The notes below the pieces were generated by a model. That model was given only the letters and a program-made list of their open reading frames with translations, had not been told where the DNA came from and made no database searches. Source: an uncultured Prevotellaceae bacterium (GTDB lineage Bacteria > Bacteroidota > Bacteroidia > Bacteroidales > Bacteroidaceae). From it: 37,735 nt of DNA. The position numbers and the translations under genes were made by a program. Below, piece after piece: positions 32,388 to 37,735 of this stretch; positions within the stretch are counted from its first letter, which is position 1, and every line of letters starts with the position of its first letter. The stretch is from NCBI GenBank assembly GCA_947167935.1, contig CAMVJU010000017.1:1-37735 (forward strand), in the 5' to 3' direction.

Positions 32388-34142
32388 ATGACAGAGAATG
32401 TATCGAATGAGAGCGAAGAAAGAAAAAGCGTGAGCTTCGTAGAACAGAAGGTGATTGACGACCTGGCAGCAGGCAAGAATGGCGGACGCCTCCAAACGCG
32501 TTTCCCGCCGGAACCCAACGGCTACCTACACATCGGTCATGCCAAGGCCATCGCCATCGACTTCGGACTTGCTGAGAAATATGGCGGCGAGTGTAACCTG
32601 CGTTTCGACGACACCAATCCGCAGAAGGAGGACACCGAATATATTGAGAGCATCGAACATGATATCAAGTGGCTGGGTTTCAAGTGGGCACATGTCTATT
32701 ATGCCAGCGACTATTTCCAACCGTTGTGGGACTTTGCCGTGTGGCTCATCAAGCAGGGCCGTGCCTACGTGGATGAGCAGAGTGCCGAGGTGATTGCCCA
32801 GCAGAAGGGTACTACCACCTCTCCTGGCACCAACTCGCCCTTCCGCGACCGCCCCGTAGAGGAAAGCCTCAAGCTCTTCGAATATATGAATAGCGGAAAG
32901 TGCGAGCCGGGCACGCTCACCCTGCGCGCCAAGATAGACATGGCCCATCCCAACATGCTCTTCCGCGACCCACTCATCTATCGAGTGCTGAACATGCCCC
33001 ACGTGAAAACGGGCGATAAGTGGAATGCCTATCCGATGTACGACTTTGCCCACGGGCAGAGCGACTACCTGGAAGGTGTCACCCACTCATGGTGCACGCT
33101 GGAGTTTGTGGAGCATCGTCCTCTTTACGACCTCTTCGTCACGTGGATGAAGGAATGGAAGGGTGAGACCGACAATATTGAAGACAACCGTCCGCGTCAG
33201 ACTGAGTTCAACAAGCTCAACCTGAACTATACCCTTCTCTCGAAGCGCAACCTGCGCACGCTAGTCAGCGAGGGTGTGGTCAGCGGATGGGATGATCCCC
33301 GTATGCCGACTATTTGTGGTTTCCGTCGTCGTGGCTATTCGCCGGAGGGAATCAGGAACTTCATTGAGAAAATAGGCTACACCAAGATGGATGCCCTCAA
33401 TCACATGGGACTCTTTGAGAGTGCTCTGCGCGAAGACCTGAATACCCGTGCCCTGCGTGTCAGCGCTGTGCTCGACCCTGTGAAGGTGGTCATCACCAAC
33501 TATCCCGAGGACAAGACTGAGATGCTCACCGCCATTAACAATCCTGAGAACGAGGCCGATGGCACGCATGAGGTGGAGTTCAGCCGCGAGATATGGATTG
33601 AGCGCGATGACTTCATGGAGGAGGCCGACAAGAAATTTATGCGATTGGCTCCCGGCAAGGAGGTGCGCCTGAAGAACGCCTACATCATCAAGTGTGACGA
33701 GGAGCATCCCTGCGACAAGGATGCCGAGGGCCGCGTTACCACCATCTATTGTACCTACGACCCCGAGACACGCAGCGGACTGCCTGGTGCCGACCGCAAG
33801 ATTAAGGGTAAGACGCTGCATTGGGTTTCCTGCCACAACGCCGTGAAGGCCGAGGTGCGTCTCTACGACCGTCTGTGGAAGGTGGAGAACCCCCGCGACG
33901 AACTGAAGCGTATCGAAGAGGAGGAAGGCTTGAAGGGTATCGACGCCATGCGTGTGATGATGAATCCCGACAACCTGCACATATTGACCGACTGCTACGT
34001 GGAGCCTTTCGCTGCCACGCTGCCCGCCCTGAGCTATCTGCAGTTCCAGCGCATCGGCTACTTCAACGTCGATCCCGACTCAAAGCCGGAAAAGCCTGTC
34101 TTCAATAAGACTGTCGGCCTGAGAGACACGAAGAACAAATAA
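32388..34142 (+). CDS. glnS: Glutaminyl-tRNA synthetase
   Basis: A 584-residue class Ic aminoacyl-tRNA synthetase. The HIGH signature is in NGYLHIGHAKAIAIDFG (48-51), the KMSKS-equivalent is LLSKRNL (SKR at 285-287), and RFDDTNPQKED is typical of GlnRS/GluRS. WDDPRMPTICGFRRRGYSPEGIRNF is characteristic of GlnRS over GluRS. The C-terminal anticodon-binding beta-barrels follow. The start at 32388 is set by the promoter at 32329-32359; a longer open frame from 32247 runs through both promoters and is not coding. It is followed by a TPR gene 18 bp downstream. Confidence 0.95.
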   Translation: MTENVSNESEERKSVSFVEQKVIDDLAAGKNGGRLQTRFPPEPNGYLHIGHAKAIAIDFGLAEKYGGECNLRFDDTNPQKEDTEYIESIEHDIKWLGFKWAHVYYASDYFQPLWDFAVWLIKQGRAYVDEQSAEVIAQQKGTTTSPGTNSPFRDRPVEESLKLFEYMNSGKCEPGTLTLRAKIDMAHPNMLFRDPLIYRVLNMPHVKTGDKWNAYPMYDFAHGQSDYLEGVTHSWCTLEFVEHRPLYDLFVTWMKEWKGETDNIEDNRPRQTEFNKLNLNYTLLSKRNLRTLVSEGVVSGWDDPRMPTICGFRRRGYSPEGIRNFIEKIGYTKMDALNHMGLFESALREDLNTRALRVSAVLDPVKVVITNYPEDKTEMLTAINNPENEADGTHEVEFSREIWIERDDFMEEADKKFMRLAPGKEVRLKNAYIIKCDEEHPCDKDAEGRVTTIYCTYDPETRSGLPGADRKIKGKTLHWVSCHNAVKAEVRLYDRLWKVENPRDELKRIEEEEGLKGIDAMRVMMNPDNLHILTDCYVEPFAATLPALSYLQFQRIGYFNVDPDSKPEKPVFNKTVGLRDTKNK

Positions 34143-34160
34143 CCATCAACTTTTTTCATT

Positions 34161-35579
34161 TTGAAGAAGACGGGCGATGAATATTTCGACAGCGAGGAAT
34201 TCCGCGAGTTGCTTGCGGAATACGAAGACGCCGTGAACATGGGAATGCCCGTGTTCATGGACGCCGATGAGCTGTCGGAGATTGCCGACTATTACCAGAT
34301 GACGGAGCGCTTCGACGAAGCCGATGAAGTCATCAACCTCGCACTCAGCCTCTCGCCAGGCGCCATCGCCCCGTTGACATACAAGATTCACGAAGCCCTC
34401 TGGAAGGGCGACACAAAGGCGGCACACGAATTTTTCGACCAGATAACCGAGACCGACGAGCCCGACTACGTCTATGACAAAGCCGAGATCATGCTGGCCG
34501 AGGAACGCGTTGAAGAGGCCGACCAATACCTGCGCAAGGAGTTCAAGAAGGTGCCGCCCGATGAGTATCAGGACTATGTCGTAGACGTGGCCAACATCTA
34601 CGCCGACTACAACTATCCCGAGAAAGCGATGCAATGGATGGCGCGTGCCCGTCAGGAGGACTCGCCCGAGTTTAAGGAACTGATGGCACGTACCCTCTTC
34701 GGTCTGGGCAAGTATAAGGACAGCGAGAAGCTATGGGGCGAGCTCATCGACGCCGATCCCTTCTCGAAGCACTATTGGAATGCGCTGGCCAACACGCAGT
34801 TTATGAGCGAGAACTACAGCGGCTCCGTGGAGAGCAGCGAGTATGCCATCGCCATCGATCCCGACGATCCCGAAGGCTTGCTGTCGAAGGCCAACGGCCT
34901 CTACCGCTTAGGCAACTATGAGGAGGCACTCGACTATTTCCAGCGCTACTCTGAGCGAGAGCCTGACGATGAGTTCGGCCTGATGAACCAGGGAACGTGT
35001 CTCATCAATCTGGAACGTATTGACGAGGCCATTCTCATCTTGCACAAGGCTGCCGATACTGCGCCCCACGACTCTGTCTATCTCAGCGACATCTTTCAGG
35101 AGCTGGCCTTTGCCTATGGCGAGAAGAACGATGAGAAAAAAGCTCTGGAAATGCTCGATATGGCCGACCTATACGACAGCGACAAAGTGCAGACCTTAGT
35201 AGTGCGTGGTCATATCATGCTGTCTGCTGGCAACGTAAAGGAGGCGCAACGCTTTTTCCGTCAGGCGATGGTGATGAGCGACGATCCCAATATGACGTTT
35301 CTGCGTATCATCGTCTCCGTCTACGACAACCACTACCTTGACGCCGCCTACAGCATCTTCAAGAAATATTTCCGCATAGTCGACAAGGACTATCCTAACG
35401 GCTATGCCTACATGGCCCTCTGCTGTTACGACCTGAAGCACTACGACGAGTTCCTCAGCTACCTCAAGGAAGCTTGCCGCCGCAACCCACAGGAGTGCAA
35501 GAGCGCCCTTGGTCATATATTCCCCGAAGACATTGATTCCAAGGACTACTACGACTACATCCACAGCAGGATAAAGTGA
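34161..35579 (+). CDS. Cytoplasmic TPR-repeat protein
   Basis: A 472-residue, very acidic protein with no signal peptide, made of TPR units from about residue 35 to 450. Examples are NYSGSVESSEYAIAIDPDDPEG, LYRLGNYEEALDYFQRYSEREPDDE and GNVKEAQRFFRQAMVMSDDP. The frame opens with TTG (34161); the next in-frame ATG is at about residue 28, inside a segment (EEFRELLAEYEDAVNMG) that reads like genuine protein, so the TTG, or the ATT before it, is a likely start. It lies 18 bp after glnS and 19 bp before the cupin-MsrA gene, suggesting a three-gene operon. Its role is probably as a scaffold; partners are unknown. Confidence 0.8.
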   Translation: MKKTGDEYFDSEEFRELLAEYEDAVNMGMPVFMDADELSEIADYYQMTERFDEADEVINLALSLSPGAIAPLTYKIHEALWKGDTKAAHEFFDQITETDEPDYVYDKAEIMLAEERVEEADQYLRKEFKKVPPDEYQDYVVDVANIYADYNYPEKAMQWMARARQEDSPEFKELMARTLFGLGKYKDSEKLWGELIDADPFSKHYWNALANTQFMSENYSGSVESSEYAIAIDPDDPEGLLSKANGLYRLGNYEEALDYFQRYSEREPDDEFGLMNQGTCLINLERIDEAILILHKAADTAPHDSVYLSDIFQELAFAYGEKNDEKKALEMLDMADLYDSDKVQTLVVRGHIMLSAGNVKEAQRFFRQAMVMSDDPNMTFLRIIVSVYDNHYLDAAYSIFKKYFRIVDKDYPNGYAYMALCCYDLKHYDEFLSYLKEACRRNPQECKSALGHIFPEDIDSKDYYDYIHSRIK

Positions 35580-35598
35580 TTTTTGCGGCTGAATTGAT

Positions 35599-36507
35599 AT
35601 GAAAATAATAGACGAGCAACTGATTAGTGGTGTGGTGGAAGAAGCCAAGAAGTCACCACGACTGAGAAAGAACTACAACTTCCATCAGAGCCTCCAGGAC
35701 AAATGCCACCGCTTCATCAATGCCTTGGAGCCGGGTACTTTTATTCCTGTGCACCACCATCCCGATAAGGACGAGACCTTTGTCATCCTGAAAGGCAAGG
35801 TCAGAGTGACAACTTACAATGATAATGACGAGGTTCTGGCAACTTGCGTCATCAGTCATGAGAGCGGCATTTACGGTGTCGATATACCCAAGAACGTGTG
35901 GCATGGCTTAGAGTGCGTGACACCCGCCGTATTATTGGAATGTAAGGCAGGACCATTCGTTGAGCACGAGGTGGATGGTGTTTTGGAGATCAAGAGCGGT
36001 AAGGACATCTATCTTGCCGGAGGGTGCTTTTGGGGAACGGAGCACTATTTCAAACAGATTGATGGCGTTGTGGAAACGTCAGTGGGATTTGCCAACGGAT
36101 ATACAGCGAACCCAACGTATAAGGAGGTATATACCGACACAACGGGATATGCAGAGACGGTGCACGTGAAGTACAATCCTGATATGGTGAGTCTCGAATT
36201 CCTGTTGCAGATGTTCTTCAAGGCCATCGACCCGACAAGTCTCAACAAACAGGGACATGACGAGGGGACCCGTTATCGCACGGGCATCTACTATACCGAT
36301 TCTGAGGATTTGCCTGTTATCGAAAAAGTGTTTGCCGAGGAACAGAAGAACTATCAGCAGCCTCTGGTAGTAGAAAAACTTCCTCTGGAGAACTACTATA
36401 CGGCAGAAGAATATCATCAGGACTATCTCGACAAGAATCCTGACGGTTACTGCCATCTGCCAGTGTCACTATTTGAGTTTGCAAGACAGGCCAAGGAAAA
36501 GAAGTAG
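35599..36507 (+). CDS. msrA: WbuC-like cupin fused to peptide methionine sulfoxide reductase A
   Basis: A 302-residue two-domain protein. Residues about 1-128 resemble the WbuC family of cupin-fold metalloproteins: FIPVHHHPDKDETFVILKG supplies a histidine cluster (H52-H54) and an acidic ligand near 59, and VWHGLE (H102) gives the last ligand. Residues about 135-302 are MsrA, which reduces methionine-S-sulfoxide. The catalytic Cys143 is in AGGCFWGTEHYF, followed by GYTANPTYKEVYTDTTGYAE and the AEEYHQDYL signature. MsrA alone is usually about 170 residues, so the cupin is an addition. No MsrB domain is present. It is the last gene of the glnS unit. Confidence 0.9.
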   Translation: MKIIDEQLISGVVEEAKKSPRLRKNYNFHQSLQDKCHRFINALEPGTFIPVHHHPDKDETFVILKGKVRVTTYNDNDEVLATCVISHESGIYGVDIPKNVWHGLECVTPAVLLECKAGPFVEHEVDGVLEIKSGKDIYLAGGCFWGTEHYFKQIDGVVETSVGFANGYTANPTYKEVYTDTTGYAETVHVKYNPDMVSLEFLLQMFFKAIDPTSLNKQGHDEGTRYRTGIYYTDSEDLPVIEKVFAEEQKNYQQPLVVEKLPLENYYTAEEYHQDYLDKNPDGYCHLPVSLFEFARQAKEKK

Positions 36508-36508
36508 A

Positions 36509-36595
36509 ATGAAAAACATATTGGGCTATCTTTTAGGCTATATGCCAATACCATCTTCGCCTAAGAGCTATTGCGCTTTCGTATCATTGCTCTGA
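36509..36595 (+). CDS. Possible 28-residue ORF after msrA
   Basis: ATG 1 bp after the msrA stop opens 28 codons beginning MKNILGYLLGYMPIPSS and ending at TGA 36593. Close spacing would allow translational coupling. There is no recognisable family and no further support; it may be chance. Confidence 0.2.
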   Translation: MKNILGYLLGYMPIPSSPKSYCAFVSLL

Positions 36596-36629
36596 ATTCC
36601 CGTTGATTCATAAACTATCATAAAAGTCG

Positions 36630-36653
36630 ATGCCAAATTACATAATTTGGCAT
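36630..36653. promoter_or_regulatory. 24-bp perfect palindrome, operator-like
   Basis: ATGCCAAATTA-CA-TAATTTGGCAT has perfect 11-bp arms with a 2-bp centre. It ends 7 bp before a TATATTTG -7-like box (36661-36668), so it covers the -33 region of that promoter. This is the geometry of a repressor operator. Confidence 0.55.
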
Positions 36654-36660
36654 ATTTTTC

Positions 36661-36668
36661 TATATTTG
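36661..36668 (+). promoter_or_regulatory. Promoter-like -7 box after the palindrome
   Basis: TATATTTG followed by CA matches the Bacteroidetes -7 box. No TTTG lies at the right spacing. Downstream there is only a 13-codon ORF (36736-36777) and the hairpin at 36803, so any transcript would be short and probably non-coding. Confidence 0.4.
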
Positions 36669-36802
36669 CAAATTAAAATAGTGAATTAAGGCATTACGCC
36701 GATTATTTTACCCAACACAAAAACGATTAGGGCTTATGCTAACGAAAAAAGTAATTAAGAGAGTGTGCCTGCAGTGATGGTATCCAATGGACATATAAAG
36801 GA

Positions 36803-36846
36803 AATTGGGTGCAACCCCTTTTATTTAAAGGAAGTTACACCCAATT
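36803..36846. terminator. Long hairpin, possible terminator
   Basis: AATTGGGTGCAACCCCTTTT (36803-36822) and AAAGGAAGTTACACCCAATT (36827-36846) are inverted copies with about three mismatches and a very short loop. Read on the minus strand it follows a frame ending AAAQAAVEE, as a terminator would follow a gene. On the plus strand it would end a transcript from 36661. Confidence 0.5.
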
Positions 36847-36869
36847 CTTTGGTATTCAGGCTTCTGTGA

Positions 36870-36923
36870 TTATTCCTCCACAGCAGCCTGGGCGGCGGCT
36901 AACGAATACTGATTATCAATGAC
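36870..36923 (-). pseudogene. Possible C-terminal gene remnant
   Basis: The minus strand reads VIDNQYSLAAAQAAVEE and stops at TAA (36872-36870). The alanine/glutamate-rich ending is GC-rich and unlike its surroundings. The frame is closed by a stop just upstream, so if real it is the surviving tail of a lost gene. I do not recognise it. Confidence 0.3.
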
Positions 36924-36954
36924 TTACGAAAGGACTGGTCAACATTCCGAATGC

Positions 36955-37253
36955 AAATCATACACGTTCTGCACGTTCTGCACGTTTCTGACTCGTATTC
37001 TTCTGCAAAAATTGTCACTTACGTAATTAATTCTGTCTTCATCTAATCCAATCTTAATCTTTAGAGTTACTTTTCTATTTGGTCAACAATCTGGTCAACA
37101 TCTTGACTGACCATTTTTACTATAGACGCATCACATACTTTAGATGGGAGATAATCCCAAAAGCACATTCTGCAAACTTTGTTTGCAAAGTTAATGATTT
37201 ATTCTGACTTTACGTTCATTCTGCACGTTTTTCTTGCAGAACGTGTATGATTT
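36955..37253. mobile_element. 299-bp element bounded by 19-bp perfect inverted repeats (MITE-like)
   Basis: AAATCATACACGTTCTGCA at 36955-36973 recurs as its exact inverse complement at 37235-37253. Inside the left end CACGTTCTG is repeated in tandem (36963-36971, 36972-36980, and as CACGTTTCTG at 36981-36990); a CTGCACGTTT copy also lies near the right end. The interior has TGGTCAACA direct repeats, a palindrome AACTTTG-TTTG-CAAAGTT and a 33-codon minus ORF. No target-site duplication or transposase is visible, so it may instead be a regulatory or replication-type locus. Confidence 0.45.
37067..37168 (-). CDS. Possible 33-residue small protein inside the 299-bp element
   Basis: ATG 37168 opens 33 codons beginning MCFWDYLPSKVCDASIVKM and ending with DQIVDQIEK. 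A TAACTTTG box (37193-37186) lies 17 bp upstream, as expected for a Bacteroidetes promoter with a short leader, but no TTTG is at the right spacing. The acidic, amphipathic C-terminus looks protein-like. No family is recognised. Confidence 0.3.
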   Translation of the reverse strand: MCFWDYLPSKVCDASIVKMVSQDVDQIVDQIEK

Positions 37254-37336
37254 TAATATATATTAAGGTGGAAACGACATTCTGCTACCAAATTTTTGTT
37301 TCGATTAAAAGAAAAATGGATGGAATTCAATGCCAT

Positions 37337-37465
37337 AAGTTTAGGTTTAAGTTTAGATGTTCTTATATATATAATAAGGTATTGTAAACCAAAATCAAAA
37401 GATTGAAGGTTTAATCTTTAAGTTTTTAGAAGTGCATGTATTTATACATGAGTAAACCTAAACTT
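37337..37465. repeat. 13-bp inverted repeats with internal hairpins
   Basis: AAGTTTAGGTTTA (37337-37349) and its exact inverse complement (37453-37465) flank about 100 bp. Between them lie two smaller hairpins, AAAGATT-8-AATCTTT (37398-37419) and CATGTAT-TT-ATACATG (37435-37450). This is a nested palindromic block in non-coding DNA. Confidence 0.5.
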
Positions 37466-37584
37466 TACAGAATGAGACAACTTGATGTTTCCCAAAAATC
37501 ACATTTTTCTTTTTGCTGAAGATAAACCAATTTATACTTTCCCCTTCTCATTCCACTTTCCTTTTGACTGAAAAACGTTTTCAT
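37465..37584 (-). CDS. Possible 39-residue small ORF
   Basis: ATG 37584 opens 39 codons beginning MKTFFSQKESGMRRGKYKLV, basic in the first half, ending at TAA 37465. No promoter box is seen upstream and no family is recognised. Its stop lies on the right arm of the 13-bp inverted repeat. Confidence 0.22.
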   Translation of the reverse strand: MKTFFSQKESGMRRGKYKLVYLQQKEKCDFWETSSCLIL

Positions 37585-37735
37585 GAAAAACATTTCATTT
37601 TGAGTTAACTTCTGTGGTATAGAAAGAGAACTCGCCTAAATGTAAGTTTTCTGCAAATCGACGGAGTTTTTCTAAATTTTCGCAAAACAACTATGAAAGT
37701 CATTTCGGCAGTAAATATTTTATTAACTGGATAAA

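Larger units (their letters stand above)
36508..37735. other. 1.2-kb gene-poor, AT-rich region with palindromes and element remnants
   Basis: No ORF of convincing length exists on either strand. The stretch is visibly more AT-rich than the coding part of the window. It holds a 24-bp palindrome next to a promoter-like box (36630-36668), a long hairpin (36803-36846), the end of a decayed or foreign reading frame (36870-36923), a 299-bp unit with 19-bp inverted ends (36955-37253), a second inverted-repeat structure (37337-37465) and two tiny minus-strand ORFs. No tRNA cloverleaf or known ncRNA was recognised. Confidence 0.7.

Noticed and set aside
36508..36600. Possible tRNA or structured RNA after msrA
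   Set aside because: I could not fold a cloverleaf, and no CCA-compatible acceptor stem or T-loop consensus is present.
37687..37735. Start of a gene at the right edge (ATG near 37692)
   Set aside because: The frame MKVISAVNILLTG closes with TAA at the window end after 13 codons.

Overview
The window looks like a chromosomal segment from a Bacteroidales bacterium, most likely Prevotella or a close relative. Three things point there. Many genes are preceded by the Bacteroidetes promoter (TTTG, a 19-20 bp spacer, then TAnnTTTG). A DAHP synthase is fused to chorismate mutase, as known from Prevotella. A GH57 amylase, glycosyltransferase and glycogen debranching enzyme form one cluster. Genus and species are inference; no rRNA, tRNA, transposase, integrase or CRISPR array was found.

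Layout. 1-3488 (minus): glycogen cluster, debranching enzyme, GT4 glycosyltransferase, then the start of a GH57 amylase. 3498-3581: four 21-bp repeats between the divergent debranching-enzyme and truA promoters. 3609-5371 (plus): truA and a DMT transporter joined by a GC-rich inverted repeat. 5398-8809 (plus): aromatic amino-acid operon (prephenate dehydratase, aminotransferase, DAHP synthase-chorismate mutase), preceded by what reads as a complete transcription attenuator: promoter, 24-codon leader peptide with eight consecutive Phe/Tyr codons, antiterminator and terminator. 8921-11258 (minus): HD-domain protein and secreted GH51 arabinofuranosidase. 11275-12748 (plus): rsmG and an MBL-fold hydrolase. 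12751-16323 (minus): AAA ATPase, TPR protein and a UDP-GlcNAc 2-epimerase homologue that has lost several catalytic residues. 16418-20434 (minus): gyrA and a second TPR protein, closed by a terminator. 20529-23359 (plus): ThiE-like protein, PRPP synthetase, TlpA-like lipoprotein. 23410-29930 (plus): KDG kinase, KDPG aldolase, a large double-module sensor kinase, its response regulator and a membrane protein. 29868-32215 (minus): recJ and an MgtC-family protein. 32246-36507 (plus): glnS behind a duplicated promoter, a TPR protein, and a WbuC-like cupin fused to MsrA. 36508-37735 has no substantial gene and carries palindromes, a 299-bp unit bounded by 19-bp inverted repeats, and a few doubtful tiny ORFs.

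Most functions are housekeeping: glycogen turnover, aromatic amino acids, Entner-Doudoroff lower steps, PRPP, tRNA charging and modification, replication and repair. The unusual content is mainly regulatory and structural. The best candidate for an undescribed system is the Phe/Tyr attenuator. Next come the sensor kinase whose two kinase modules appear complementary, and the degenerate epimerase in an operon with an AAA ATPase. Low-complexity repeats recur in intergenic DNA and seem to have entered coding sequence in at least four genes, supplying loops, a C-terminal tail, start codons and a signal-peptide core.
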